Shown here one piece after another: positions 49,682 to 59,004 of a stretch of DNA of 64,000 bases (position 1 is the stretch's first letter; the number at the start of each line of letters is the position of its first letter). The notes under the pieces are model-generated. The model saw only the letters and a program-made list of their open reading frames with translations. It was not told the origin of the DNA and searched no databases. Origin of the DNA: Lactonifactor sp050944855 (GTDB taxonomy: Bacteria > Bacillota > Clostridia > Lachnospirales > Lachnospiraceae); assembly GCA_050944855.1 (NCBI GenBank), contig JBMNRU010000007.1, positions 69,378 through 133,377 on the forward strand, written 5' to 3'. The position numbers and the translations under genes are program-made.

Positions 49682-51550
49682 ATGAATCTTGAAGAACTTA
49701 TTGAAAAAAATGCACCGAGGAATCGAACAGTCCTTTTGGTAATTGCAGATATTTTGCTGATTACATTATCCGGCTTTCTGGCACTGTATATCCGGTTTGA
49801 TTTTCGTTTCGGCAATATGGACATGCAATATGTGGATTATGAAATTTACTATTTGCCGTTTAGTATTGCAGTCACTTTATTGAGTTTTGTGTTATGCAAA
49901 TTGTATCGCAGTGTCTGGCATTTTGCCAGTTCTACAGAACTTCTGAATGTAATTATAGCGTGTTCAGGAAGTATTTTGGTACAGATTATCGGGATGGCTT
50001 TTCTGAAGATGCGGATGCCGGTCAGTTATTATCTGATAAAATATGTGCTGCTGATTGCCGGAGTGGGGTCTGTCCGGTTTACCTACCGGATTCTTCGTAT
50101 GCTGCAGAGAGAGCGGCCTGGAACACATGTGGAATCAGGGAAACGAGTGATGCTGATAGGCGGCGGAGAAGCTGGTGCCATGATTATTAAGGAACTGCAG
50201 AACAGCCATCGTCTGAATCAGCAGGTCTGTTGTATTATTGATGATAATGTGTCGAAACATGGAAAATATATCCGTGGTATCCAGATCATGGGAGGCAGAA
50301 GAGATATCTGTCGGTTGGCTGCAGAACTGCATATTGACGAAATTATCGTTGCCATGCCGTCTGCTACACAGTTGGAAGTAAGAACAATTTTAAATATCTG
50401 TAAGGAAACAGATTGTGATTTGAAGGTGCTGCCGGGTTTATATCAGATGATCCGGGGTGAGGTGAGCGTCTCCAGATTGCGTAATGTACAGATAGAGGAT
50501 TTGCTGGGAAGAGAACCTGTGCAAATGCAGATGGAAAAGATTATGGCCTATGTATCCGATAAGGTGGTTCTGGTTACCGGCGGAGGCGGTTCTATAGGAA
50601 GTGAATTGTGCCGGCAATTGGCGGCACATGCACCTAAACAATTAATTATCGTTGATATTTACGAGAATAATGCCTATGATATTCAGCAGGAATTAAAGCA
50701 TGATTTTCCGGAGCTGGATCTGGTGGTGCTGATCGCATCCGTTCGAAATACCCATCGAATGGAAACCATTTTCTCCACATATCATCCCGAGATTGTCTAT
50801 CATGCAGCCGCCCATAAGCATGTGCCGCTGATGGAAGACAGTCCTAATGAGGCCATCAAGAATAATGTATTTGGTACGTATAAGACGGCTATGGCTGCGG
50901 ACAAGTACGGGGCAAAGCGGTTTGTGCTGATCTCTACAGATAAAGCAGTAAATCCTACCAATATTATGGGGGCATCCAAACGAATCTGCGAAATGATCGT
51001 GCAGACCATGAACAGTCATTCCCAGACAGAGTTTGTGGCAGTGCGTTTTGGTAATGTGCTGGGGAGCAATGGAAGTGTGATTCCTCTGTTTAAGAAGCAG
51101 ATTGAACAGGGCGGACCGGTCACTGTGACGCATCCGGATATTATCCGGTATTTTATGACAATTCCGGAGGCTGTTTCTCTTGTCCTGCAGGCCGGAGCTT
51201 TGGCAAAAGGGGGAGAGATTTTTGTTCTCGATATGGGAGAACCGGTGAAAATCCTGGAATTGGCAGAAAATTTGATTCGTTTATCAGGATATAGACCCTA
51301 TGAAGATATAGATATTGTGTTTACCGGGCTCCGCCCAGGCGAAAAGTTATATGAAGAAATGCTTATGAGCGAAGAAGGCCTGCAGGAGACGGAGAATCAG
51401 TTGATTCATATCGGAAAGCCGATTGAGATGGATGAGGAACGGTTTTTAAGGCAGTTGGAGGAGTTGGAGAAGATAGCGAATAACGACTTGCCTGAGGTGA
51501 GAAAAAAAGTACGGGAGATCGTGCCGACTTATGTGATGAAAGAAGTTTGA
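49682..51550 (+). CDS. Membrane-bound nucleotide-sugar 4,6-dehydratase (PglF/CapD/WbpM-like)
   Basis: A 622-residue protein. Four N-terminal helices (about residues 15-125) lead to a Rossmann-like CoA-binding-type domain ('KRVMLIGGGEAGAMIIKELQ'), then an NAD-dependent epimerase domain with 'VLVTGGGGSIGSELCRQL' near 300. The active-site region 'LISTDKAVNPTNIMGASKR' has Met in the place of the usual Tyr of SDR enzymes, a trait of this family. It makes UDP-4-keto-6-deoxy-HexNAc, the substrate of the DegT aminotransferase downstream, together producing a UDP-amino-deoxy sugar such as diNAcBac or a relative. AGAGGA precedes the ATG. Confidence 0.93.
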   Translation: MNLEELIEKNAPRNRTVLLVIADILLITLSGFLALYIRFDFRFGNMDMQYVDYEIYYLPFSIAVTLLSFVLCKLYRSVWHFASSTELLNVIIACSGSILVQIIGMAFLKMRMPVSYYLIKYVLLIAGVGSVRFTYRILRMLQRERPGTHVESGKRVMLIGGGEAGAMIIKELQNSHRLNQQVCCIIDDNVSKHGKYIRGIQIMGGRRDICRLAAELHIDEIIVAMPSATQLEVRTILNICKETDCDLKVLPGLYQMIRGEVSVSRLRNVQIEDLLGREPVQMQMEKIMAYVSDKVVLVTGGGGSIGSELCRQLAAHAPKQLIIVDIYENNAYDIQQELKHDFPELDLVVLIASVRNTHRMETIFSTYHPEIVYHAAAHKHVPLMEDSPNEAIKNNVFGTYKTAMAADKYGAKRFVLISTDKAVNPTNIMGASKRICEMIVQTMNSHSQTEFVAVRFGNVLGSNGSVIPLFKKQIEQGGPVTVTHPDIIRYFMTIPEAVSLVLQAGALAKGGEIFVLDMGEPVKILELAENLIRLSGYRPYEDIDIVFTGLRPGEKLYEEMLMSEEGLQETENQLIHIGKPIEMDEERFLRQLEELEKIANNDLPEVRKKVREIVPTYVMKEV

Positions 51551-51551
51551 T

Positions 51552-51603
51552 CTAGCCTGCGAAAGCTCTTATAAAATAAGAATATTCACAGGCTAGTTGT
51601 TGT
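51552..51603 (+). terminator. Terminator-like hairpin after the dehydratase gene
   Basis: CTAGCCTG (51552-51559) pairs with CAGGCTAG (51589-51596), with an inner CTTAT/ATAAG stem. The following TTGTTGT is a weak T-run. Confidence 0.5.
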
Positions 51604-51698
51604 ATAATTTGATTAGTATGCAATCTGAAAAAAGTGATATGCATTAAGCAAATAAGAAAAGTAGTTGTTCTTTGATGCAGAGAGGGGCAGATGAAACC

Positions 51699-52925
51699 AT
51701 GAATACAAATCGAGAAAATAAAAGAAATATTCCTTTTTCACCGCCTGATATCAGTGAGGCGGAGATTAATGAAGTATGCGATACACTTCGTTCTGGTTGG
51801 ATCACCACAGGTCCTAAGACGAAGCTGCTGGAAAAGAAAATAGCGGAGTGGCTTGGAACGCCAAAATGTGTATGTTTAAATTCCCAGACGGCTTGTGCGG
51901 AGACAGCCCTTCGTATTTTCGGTATTAGCGAAGGCGATGAAGTAATTACAAGCGCTTATACGTACACGGCATCAGCTTCTGTTATTTGTCATGTGGGCGC
52001 AAAGATCATTATGGTGGATTGTCAGAAAGACAGTCTTGAAATGGACTATGAGGCTTTGGAAAGGGCTGTCACTGAAAAGACTAAGGCAATTATTCCTGTA
52101 GATCTCGGTGGTATCCCGTGTGACTATGATCGGATTTTTGATATTGTGGAGCGTAAAAAGAATATCTTCAGGCCGAATAGCGAGTTTCAAAAGAAGCTGG
52201 GCAGAGTGGCTGTGATTGCAGATGCCGCACATGCTTTTGGTGCAAAATGGCATGGAAAAATGATCGGAAATGTTGCAGATGTGACAAATTTCAGCTATCA
52301 CGCGGTCAAAAACTTCACAACTGCCGAAGGTGGGGCTATGGTATGGAAGCATATAGATGGCGTGGATGATGAGGCTATCTATCATCAGGCACAGCTTTTG
52401 TCTCTTCATGGTCAGTCTAAAGATGCATTTGCTAAGACTCAGCTGGGTGCTTGGGAGTATGATATCGTTGGCACTTGGTACAAGTGCAATATGACTGACA
52501 TTGCTGCTGCGATGGGTTTGGCACAGTTTGAACGTTATCCTGGGATGCTGGAACGGCGAAAAGAGATTATTAATAAATATGACGGAGCATTCAAACCGTT
52601 GGGGATTGAGGTGCTGAAACACTATGCGGATAACTACCATTCCAGCGGGCATCTTTATATCACTAGAGTACCCGGTGTGAGTGATCAGCAGCGTCGTGAG
52701 ATTATCGTCAAGATGGCAGAAGCGGGAGTTGCATGCAATGTTCACTATAAGCCTTTGCCAATGCATACAGCGTACAAAAATCTAGGATTTGATATTAAAG
52801 ACTATCCGAATAGCTTTAACCATTATGAAAATGAGATTACGCTGCCGCTTTACACGAGATTGACAGATGAAGATGTCGAGTATGTGATTGAAACATATTG
52901 CAGAATTTTGAAAGAATATATCTAA
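51699..52925 (+). CDS. DegT/DnrJ/EryC1 family PLP aminotransferase
   Basis: A 408-residue sugar aminotransferase. The PLP lysine is Lys204 in 'NFSYHAVKNFTTAEGGAM', preceded by 'VIADAAHAFGAKWHGK' and 'AYTYTASASVICHVGAKI'. It should aminate the 4-keto sugar made by the upstream dehydratase. The ATG at 51699 lies behind AGAGGGG with a rather long spacer; an in-frame ATG at 51675 has no visible site. An initiating sugar transferase follows 12 bp downstream, completing the sugar-building and priming block. Confidence 0.93.
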   Translation: MNTNRENKRNIPFSPPDISEAEINEVCDTLRSGWITTGPKTKLLEKKIAEWLGTPKCVCLNSQTACAETALRIFGISEGDEVITSAYTYTASASVICHVGAKIIMVDCQKDSLEMDYEALERAVTEKTKAIIPVDLGGIPCDYDRIFDIVERKKNIFRPNSEFQKKLGRVAVIADAAHAFGAKWHGKMIGNVADVTNFSYHAVKNFTTAEGGAMVWKHIDGVDDEAIYHQAQLLSLHGQSKDAFAKTQLGAWEYDIVGTWYKCNMTDIAAAMGLAQFERYPGMLERRKEIINKYDGAFKPLGIEVLKHYADNYHSSGHLYITRVPGVSDQQRREIIVKMAEAGVACNVHYKPLPMHTAYKNLGFDIKDYPNSFNHYENEITLPLYTRLTDEDVEYVIETYCRILKEYI

Positions 52926-52937
52926 AGTGAGGTAGAG

Positions 52938-53690
52938 ATGAAGAAATGGGATGAACTTCCAGCCGAAATGCGGACAGGGGAGGTTCGGTATTATTACGAC
53001 ATCCTCTGTAAAAAGGGATTTAGTTTGGCGATGAAGCGTTTGTTTGACATTGTTGTCTCTGCCATTATGTTGGTTATACTTTCCCCCGTGTTTCTTATTC
53101 TTGCAATTGCGATAAAAGTTGATTCCCCCGGTCCGGTGTTTTTCAGACAAGAGCGTGTTACAACTTATGGAAAACGCTTCAAAATCCACAAGTTTCGGAC
53201 GATGGTTAATAATGCCGATAAAAAAGGTAGTCAGGTTACTGTAAAGAACGATAGCCGTATCACGAGAGTTGGCAGTATGATTCGAAAATGCCGGCTTGAT
53301 GAAATTAGCCAGTTGCTTGATGTGATAATCGGAAATATGTCGTTTGTGGGGACGCGTCCAGAGACAGTGAAGTATGTAGAACAGTATGCACCAGTTATGC
53401 TGGCAACATTACTGTTACCTGCAGGCGTTACGTCTGAAGCAAGTATTCTTTACAAAGATGAAGATAAGCTGTTGGATGGAGCTGAAAATGTAGATGAAGT
53501 ATATGTGAATAAGGTATTACCTGGGAAGATGTATTATAATCTGAGAAGCATTGAGAAATTTAGTTTTTGGGGAGAAATTGCTACAATGTTCAAGACGGCA
53601 TTTGCAGTGCTTGGAAAAGAATATCAAGCAGATGACGAAGGTGAGAAGAAGTTTACCGAGCAGTTAAGGGGAAGAAAAAATGAAGTTTAG
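52938..53690 (+). CDS. Initiating sugar transferase (undecaprenyl-phosphate sugar phosphotransferase)
   Basis: A 250-residue bacterial sugar transferase (PglC/WbaP C-terminal type). One re-entrant or membrane helix lies at 36-60, followed by 'DSPGPVFFRQERVTTYGKRFKIHKFRTM' in parts, 'CRLDEISQLLDVIIGNMSFVGTRP', all diagnostic of the family. It moves phospho-sugar onto undecaprenyl phosphate, the first step of repeat-unit assembly, probably with the amino-deoxy sugar made by the two preceding genes. It overlaps the next gene by 11 bp. From here on the sequence becomes more AT-rich. Confidence 0.94.
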   Translation: MKKWDELPAEMRTGEVRYYYDILCKKGFSLAMKRLFDIVVSAIMLVILSPVFLILAIAIKVDSPGPVFFRQERVTTYGKRFKIHKFRTMVNNADKKGSQVTVKNDSRITRVGSMIRKCRLDEISQLLDVIIGNMSFVGTRPETVKYVEQYAPVMLATLLLPAGVTSEASILYKDEDKLLDGAENVDEVYVNKVLPGKMYYNLRSIEKFSFWGEIATMFKTAFAVLGKEYQADDEGEKKFTEQLRGRKNEV

Positions 53691-54492
53691 TGTATTGATG
53701 TCAATTTATATAAAAGAACAACCAGAATATGTAAAAACATGTTTTGATAGTTTGTTACATCAGACAGTTAAAGCGGATGAGTGGGTAGTTGTTGAAGATG
53801 GTCCCCTGACTACAGAAATGTATGAATTGCTTGATGAGTATCAAAAGATGTATCCAGGTTTAATAAGAAGACTACCATTAGAAAAAAATCAGGGACTTGG
53901 AAAAGCTTTACGTGCAGGTGTTGTGTACTGCAAAAATGAACTTATTGCAAGAATGGATACGGATGATATTGCAAGAAAAGATCGATTTGAAAAGCAAATA
54001 AAGGAGTTTGAACAAAATCCCAAATTAGATATATGTGGAAGCCATATTATCGAATTTGAAGGCAAAATTGAAAATGAAATTGCTAGAAGAAATGTTCCGC
54101 TGGAACATTCGGAAATAGCGCGATATCAAAAACAGAGGAGTGCTTTCAATCACATGACTGTCATGTACAAAAAAAGTGCAGTGATAAATGCAGGAAACTA
54201 TGAGCATTGCCCATTGATGGAAGATGATATGTTGTGGATTCGAATGTTAATTACAGGTGCCATATGTAAAAATATTGATGATTATTTAGTATATGCAAGA
54301 ACTGGACAAGCTATGATAGAACGAAGAGGTGGATTTGCATATTTAAAGAAATATATTAGTGCTAGAAATAAGATATTAGATACAGGCTATATTAGCAGAT
54401 GGGATTATACAAAAACAGTTTTGGTGCAATGTGTTGTAGCGTTAATTCCTAAAAAAATGCGTTTATTCATATTTAAGACCCTGTTGAGGTGA
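53680..54492 (+). CDS. Glycosyltransferase family 2 protein
   Basis: A 270-residue GT2 enzyme: 'FSVLMSIYIKEQPEYVKTCFDSLL', 'EWVVVEDGPLT', 'NQGLGKALRAGVVYC' and the metal motif 'ARMDTDDIARKDRFEKQ'. 'PLMEDDMLWIRML' supplies a later acidic motif. The family is similar to AmsE/Cps-type transferases that add the second sugar of capsule units. Overlap with the sugar transferase gene suggests coupled translation and consecutive steps. The sugar is not predictable. Confidence 0.9.
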   Translation: MKFSVLMSIYIKEQPEYVKTCFDSLLHQTVKADEWVVVEDGPLTTEMYELLDEYQKMYPGLIRRLPLEKNQGLGKALRAGVVYCKNELIARMDTDDIARKDRFEKQIKEFEQNPKLDICGSHIIEFEGKIENEIARRNVPLEHSEIARYQKQRSAFNHMTVMYKKSAVINAGNYEHCPLMEDDMLWIRMLITGAICKNIDDYLVYARTGQAMIERRGGFAYLKKYISARNKILDTGYISRWDYTKTVLVQCVVALIPKKMRLFIFKTLLR

Positions 54493-54566
54493 TATAGAGT
54501 AAGAAGAAAAGTAGTAATAAATTTCGCTGATAAAGTAACAGATGTAAGGAGAAGAAAGCATTAGCC

Positions 54567-55670
54567 ATGAAAATAGGAATTTTAACTTATTACAATGTTC
54601 ACAATCATGGTGCATTATTACAAGCGTATGGTATGCAAAGAACATTACAGAAAATGGGTAATGAGGTAGATTTTTTAACTTTTGAAAGAAATTATGAGAA
54701 TATGGAGCCAGGGAGCGAAAAAAAATATAAAATCGGAATATCTAGTATACCACTATATTTAAAGTATATGAAGGATAATGGGCTGGGAACGTTTGTGTAT
54801 AATGGAAAAAAGAGTTTGGCCTTGAATAAATTCAGAAAAAAACTTTTAGCTATAGGGGAAGAGTACTTTAAGTGCCATAGAGATGCTGTGTGCATAGGTA
54901 GTGATGAGGTTTTTTCAATAGAGATAGGATATAACCCGTTTTTTTATGGATTAGATGTCGATGCTCCATGTATTTTTAGCTATGCAGGAAGTTTTGGACC
55001 AACTACCTTATACGATGTTGAACAGAGCAATCATAAAGAAAACATCGCGGATGGGTTGAGACAAATGAAATCAGTGTCTGTAAGAGATAATAATTCAAAA
55101 AAGATTGTAGAGAGTCTTACTGACAAAGAAGCAGTACTAGTTTGTGATCCTGTGATTCTATATGGATATGAAGAAGAAATCAGGGCTATAAAAAAGAAAA
55201 AGAAACCAAGCACTAAATATATTTTACTGTATTCATATGATAAAAATTCTAATAGTTTTGAAGAAATTAGAGCCCTGAGAGAGTATGCAAAAAGACATGG
55301 ACTAAAGATATATTCTGTAGGCTATTATCATAAATGGTGCGATATGAATATAAATGTATCTCCGTTAGACTTATTCTATTATTTTTGTAATGCAGAATTA
55401 GTTGTCACAGATACATTTCATGGTACAGTACTTTCTTTAATTACAAATGCAGAATTTGTATCTTTGGTAAGAAATAATGGTAATAAGCTAGCATTTTTGT
55501 TAGAACAATATTGCCTTGAAAATCGAATAATTAAAGATTATTCGGAATTGTTGGGAAGGGAAATGCCTAAAATAAATTATGTTGATGTTAATAAGATTAT
55601 AGAGATAGAAAGAAAAAAATCAAGAGAATATTTAAAAAACACTTTGGAGAATATCAATGATAAACGGTAG
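54567..55670 (+). CDS. Polysaccharide pyruvyl transferase family protein
   Basis: A 367-residue protein of the PS_pyruv_trans family (CsaB/WcaK-like). It starts 'KIGILTYYNVHNHGALLQAYGMQRTLQKMG', with 'CIGSDEVFSIEIGYNPFFYG' (a GSDxxW-like site with Phe), 'SVRDNNSKKIVESL' and 'VVTDTFHGTVLSLI' near the end. The family adds a pyruvate ketal to glycans from phosphoenolpyruvate, giving negative charge. The spacing to a good ribosome-binding site is unusual: AAGGAGAAG lies about 17 bases before the ATG. It overlaps by 14 bp the iron-sulfur protein that often accompanies it. Confidence 0.9.
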   Translation: MKIGILTYYNVHNHGALLQAYGMQRTLQKMGNEVDFLTFERNYENMEPGSEKKYKIGISSIPLYLKYMKDNGLGTFVYNGKKSLALNKFRKKLLAIGEEYFKCHRDAVCIGSDEVFSIEIGYNPFFYGLDVDAPCIFSYAGSFGPTTLYDVEQSNHKENIADGLRQMKSVSVRDNNSKKIVESLTDKEAVLVCDPVILYGYEEEIRAIKKKKKPSTKYILLYSYDKNSNSFEEIRALREYAKRHGLKIYSVGYYHKWCDMNINVSPLDLFYYFCNAELVVTDTFHGTVLSLITNAEFVSLVRNNGNKLAFLLEQYCLENRIIKDYSELLGREMPKINYVDVNKIIEIERKKSREYLKNTLENINDKR

Positions 55671-56841
55671 TGATATACATTGCACAGGATGTGGTGCGTG
55701 TGTTCAGATTTGCCCCCAAACATGTATTAAGATGGATGAGGATTCAAACGGTTTTTTGAGACCAGTAATAAATCATGAATTTTGTGTGAAATGTGATCTG
55801 TGTTCCGATACATGTCCTATATATGATGGAAACAAAAAGAATGAAATAAAGGAAGCATATGTTGTCCAGTCAACGAACATACAAAATTGTAAGGAGGCTA
55901 CCAGTGGAGGAATGTTCGGTGCATTGGCAGAATATGTGCTGTCTAGAGGCGGCGTTGTATACGGTGCGATTATGGACAAGGATTTAATTGTAAAACATAG
56001 TCGAGAGACCACTTTTAACGGAATTAGTGATTTAAGAGGATCTAAATACGTTCAAAGTAATACATTAAATAGTTTTATAGATGCACGAAAGGATTTGCAA
56101 GATGGTAAGATTGTATTATATACGGGAACACCATGCCAAATTGCAGGATTAAAAAAATACTTAAAACACCCCTTTGAAAATTTGATCACAGCAGATATTA
56201 TTTGCCATGGAGTGCCATCGCAGGCATATTTCAACAAGTATATACAGTATCTTGAAAACTCATTGCATAGAAATATTATTGATATTAATTTTAGAGACAA
56301 ACGAGTGGATGGATGGTCATTAGCAGGAAGCATTAAAACAAAAGATGCTCTATCTGAAAAAATGTTAAAAATGCATTATTTCAATCATTATTACTATTAT
56401 TATTTTTTAGAAGGTAGCATTTATAGGGAAAGTTGTTATTCGTGCAAATATGCCAAGATTGACAGGGAAGGAGATTTTACATTAGGAGATTTTTGGGGAA
56501 TTGAAGGACTGAAAGTGAAAATGAATAAGAGTTTAGGATGTTCGCTGGTTCTTCTAAATACTTCAAAGGCAAAACAAATATTTGAAATGTTGGCAATAAA
56601 ATCAAATCGAGTTGATATGGAAGATGCTATAAGGCATAATGACCAATTAAAAGAACCATCAAGGATGCCAGAATCTCGAAAAAAGAGACTTGCTGAATAT
56701 AGAGAGTATTCCGCTGATAATATTAACAAGATATTTGAAAAGTCAAATCGAAAGCGTATTTTTGTTGGAAAAATAAAGTACGCAGTTCCCTATCCATTAA
56801 GATGTATATTGGTAAAAATAAAATATAAAGTAAGCAGGTAG
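55657..56841 (+). CDS. F420 hydrogenase/dehydrogenase beta-subunit-like iron-sulfur protein
   Basis: A 394-residue protein. Two ferredoxin motifs are at the N terminus: 'CTGCGACVQICPQTC' and 'CVKCDLCSDTCP'. The FrhB-like domain follows with 'ATSGGMFGALAEYVLSRGG', 'GSKYVQSNTL', 'VLYTGTPCQIAGLKKYL', 'TADIICHGVPS' and a late 'CYSCKYAKIDREGDFTLGDFWG'. The family is frequent beside pyruvyl transferases in polysaccharide loci of anaerobes; its reaction there is unknown but is presumably a reduction using flavin and iron-sulfur clusters. It overlaps the pyruvyl transferase gene. Strongly AT-rich. Confidence 0.9.
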   Translation: MINGSDIHCTGCGACVQICPQTCIKMDEDSNGFLRPVINHEFCVKCDLCSDTCPIYDGNKKNEIKEAYVVQSTNIQNCKEATSGGMFGALAEYVLSRGGVVYGAIMDKDLIVKHSRETTFNGISDLRGSKYVQSNTLNSFIDARKDLQDGKIVLYTGTPCQIAGLKKYLKHPFENLITADIICHGVPSQAYFNKYIQYLENSLHRNIIDINFRDKRVDGWSLAGSIKTKDALSEKMLKMHYFNHYYYYYFLEGSIYRESCYSCKYAKIDREGDFTLGDFWGIEGLKVKMNKSLGCSLVLLNTSKAKQIFEMLAIKSNRVDMEDAIRHNDQLKEPSRMPESRKKRLAEYREYSADNINKIFEKSNRKRIFVGKIKYAVPYPLRCILVKIKYKVSR

Positions 56842-56847
56842 TGTACG

Positions 56848-57810
56848 ATGAGACAAGATGTGATTAGCGTAATAGTGCCGGTATATAATGTTGAAAAGTA
56901 TTTAAGGCGATGTGTGGATTCGATATTAAATCAAACTTATTCAAATCTAGAAATTTTACTAATTGATGATGGATCAACAGATGCGAGCGGAGTGATTTGT
57001 GATGAATATAGTAAATCTGATCCTAGAATAAAAGTTTTTCATAAAGAAAATGGTGGAGTGAGTTCAGCGAGAAACTATGGAATAGAACGTGCTACGGGAA
57101 CATATTTGGGATTTATAGATAGTGATGATTGGATTGATTGTCATATGTATGAAACTCTTTTGAATAATATGCTGCAATATAATGCAGATGTATCAGATAT
57201 AGATTCCATAACGACAACAGAGGAAATTGTGTATAGAAATTCAAAAGAGATTATATCTGTAAAAAAAGGAAAGGAAATTCTTCTTGATTATTTTTTGACA
57301 GATAGATATTCTGTTTGTCGAAAGTTATATGCGAGAGAAGTAATTGGTGATATTCGATTTCCATTAGGGAAAATTAATGAAGATATTGCTACTAATTTTC
57401 AATTTTTGCAAAATGCAAAATGCGAAGTAAAAAGTAATCAGAAGATGTATTATTATTATAGCAATCCCAACAGCATTACAGGCAATACATTTCGTCTTCG
57501 AGATTTTGATTTAATAGATGCTTGTGAAAATTTAGTGGATATTTCGAAATATGATGATGATTTATGTGAACTTGCTAAAGTCAAGTTAGGAATTTCATAT
57601 TATTCTTTGTTAGGAAGATACATTATGTATAACAGTGAAGATATTGAAAACCTAAGACCCCAAATAGCATTAATATATTCAAAATTGAAAAAGTCATATA
57701 AAAGAATTTTATTTTCACATATCAGATTCAAAAAGAAAATTATGATTACCATGGTTGTTATTCTGGGCCCCTGGAAAATGAAAAAATTAGTTCATATATT
57801 TGAAGATTGA
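56848..57810 (+). CDS. Glycosyltransferase family 2 protein
   Basis: A 320-residue GT2 enzyme with a textbook start: 'ISVIVPVYNVEKYLRRCVDS', 'LEILLIDDGSTDASGVICDEY', 'KENGGVSSARNYGIERATG' and the metal motif 'IDSDDWIDCHMYE'. It belongs to the EpsJ/CapK-like group that extends lipid-linked repeat units at the cytoplasmic face. It is 6 bp after the iron-sulfur gene and 120 bp before the GT4 gene. Codon use is AT-rich, like its neighbours. Confidence 0.93.
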   Translation: MRQDVISVIVPVYNVEKYLRRCVDSILNQTYSNLEILLIDDGSTDASGVICDEYSKSDPRIKVFHKENGGVSSARNYGIERATGTYLGFIDSDDWIDCHMYETLLNNMLQYNADVSDIDSITTTEEIVYRNSKEIISVKKGKEILLDYFLTDRYSVCRKLYAREVIGDIRFPLGKINEDIATNFQFLQNAKCEVKSNQKMYYYYSNPNSITGNTFRLRDFDLIDACENLVDISKYDDDLCELAKVKLGISYYSLLGRYIMYNSEDIENLRPQIALIYSKLKKSYKRILFSHIRFKKKIMITMVVILGPWKMKKLVHIFED

Positions 57811-57895
57811 TGATAAAACGCAATTTCTTAGTACTGAGAGGGAAGTAAATTATCATAATTAAATGGTCGTATGTAAATATTATAGGAAGGAAATA

Positions 57896-57934
57896 ATGCG
57901 GTACTATCGAAATACCGTATTTATGAAAAGATGA
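57896..57934 (+). other. Possible 12-codon leader ORF overlapping the GT4 start
   Basis: An ATG at 57896 follows GGAAGGAAATA and opens a 12-residue frame ending TGA at 57932-57934. The stop overlaps the GT4 start codon as ATGA. A small hairpin (CGGTA 57899-57903 with TACCG 57913-57917) lies inside. The GT4 start itself has no good ribosome-binding site, so translation may be coupled through this ORF. It could also be the remnant of a longer protein. Confidence 0.35.
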
Positions 57935-59004
57935 AAGTTATTTTATTAGGACATCTGCATGGCTTTGGCGGCGCCGAAAAGTCTCTGATTTTACTTGCAA
58001 ATCAACTGGTATTGCGTGAACATAAAGTTACCTTGGTAACATTGACAGCAAATAATTGTGTTTATCCGTTGGATAGTCGTGTGAAAAAAGTGTTTTTTCC
58101 GGACAAGGGAAAGAATAAGGGGACAAAGATTTTAAACCGGATAAGAAGCCTGAATTCTTTTTTCCAAAATAATGAATGCGATCTTGTGATTAGTTTTTGG
58201 TTTCAGATAGGATTAATTAGTATGATCCTTTCAAAATTTTATGGATATAAGACTATTTATTCAGAGCGCGGTGATCCGGCAGATAGAGAGTATAGTGGTA
58301 TTCTAGGGTTAATTCGAAATTTAACGATTTCGGGTTTTGATGGGTTTGTTTTTCAAACAAAAGGTGCAAGAGATTTTTTTAAGAAAAATGTCAGAGAAAA
58401 ATCAGTCGTTATTCATAATGCAATTTCAATCGATGATAAAATCTTTCTAAATGTGCCTGAAAAAAAGAGATATATAGTGGGAGTAGGGCGATTACACAGA
58501 CAGAAGAATTTTGCATTATTGATTAGAGCATTTTACTTAGTCCATATGGAATATCCAGAATATAAATTAATCATTTATGGTGAAGGGGCTATGAGAGAAA
58601 GTCTAACGAAATTAATAGCTGAATTAGATTTAACCAGCAACGTAGAATTGTATGGTAACACGCAAGAACCATTAAATAAACTTCTTGAAGCGGATATGTT
58701 TGTCTTATCTTCGGATTTTGAAGGAATGCCAAATGCATTGATGGAAGCAATGGCGTTAGGGCTTCCGTGTGTATCCACCGATTGCACTCCGGGCGGAGCA
58801 GCTGAATTGATTACGGACCATGTAAATGGTATCTTAGTTGAAAGAAATAATGAAAAGGCATTAGCGGCGGCCATGCAGGAGTATATTAATAATCCACAAA
58901 AGGCTAATGATTACGGGAAAATGGCTTCAGAAATTAAAAAAACACATTCTTTAGATTACATATATAATAAATGGGACATGTATATTAGAAAGGTATGCCA
59001 ATGA
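57931..59004 (+). CDS. Glycosyltransferase family 4 protein
   Basis: A 357-residue GT-B glycosyltransferase. It has an N-terminal 'GHLHGFGGAEKSLILLANQL', 'YIVGVGRLHRQKNFALLIRAF', and the family end motif 'FEGMPNALMEAMALGLPCVSTDC' with the paired glutamates that contact the nucleotide sugar, then 'GGAAELITDHVNGILV'. It probably adds a later sugar of the repeat unit. The start ATG at 57931 overlaps the tiny upstream ORF; no independent Shine-Dalgarno is evident. Its stop overlaps the wzy start by 4 bp. Confidence 0.93.
   Translation: MKVILLGHLHGFGGAEKSLILLANQLVLREHKVTLVTLTANNCVYPLDSRVKKVFFPDKGKNKGTKILNRIRSLNSFFQNNECDLVISFWFQIGLISMILSKFYGYKTIYSERGDPADREYSGILGLIRNLTISGFDGFVFQTKGARDFFKKNVREKSVVIHNAISIDDKIFLNVPEKKRYIVGVGRLHRQKNFALLIRAFYLVHMEYPEYKLIIYGEGAMRESLTKLIAELDLTSNVELYGNTQEPLNKLLEADMFVLSSDFEGMPNALMEAMALGLPCVSTDCTPGGAAELITDHVNGILVERNNEKALAAAMQEYINNPQKANDYGKMASEIKKTHSLDYIYNKWDMYIRKVCQ

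Noticed and set aside
51972..52766. A 264-codon minus-strand frame opposite the DegT aminotransferase gene
   Set aside because: Antisense shadow of a conserved gene, with no recognisable motif.
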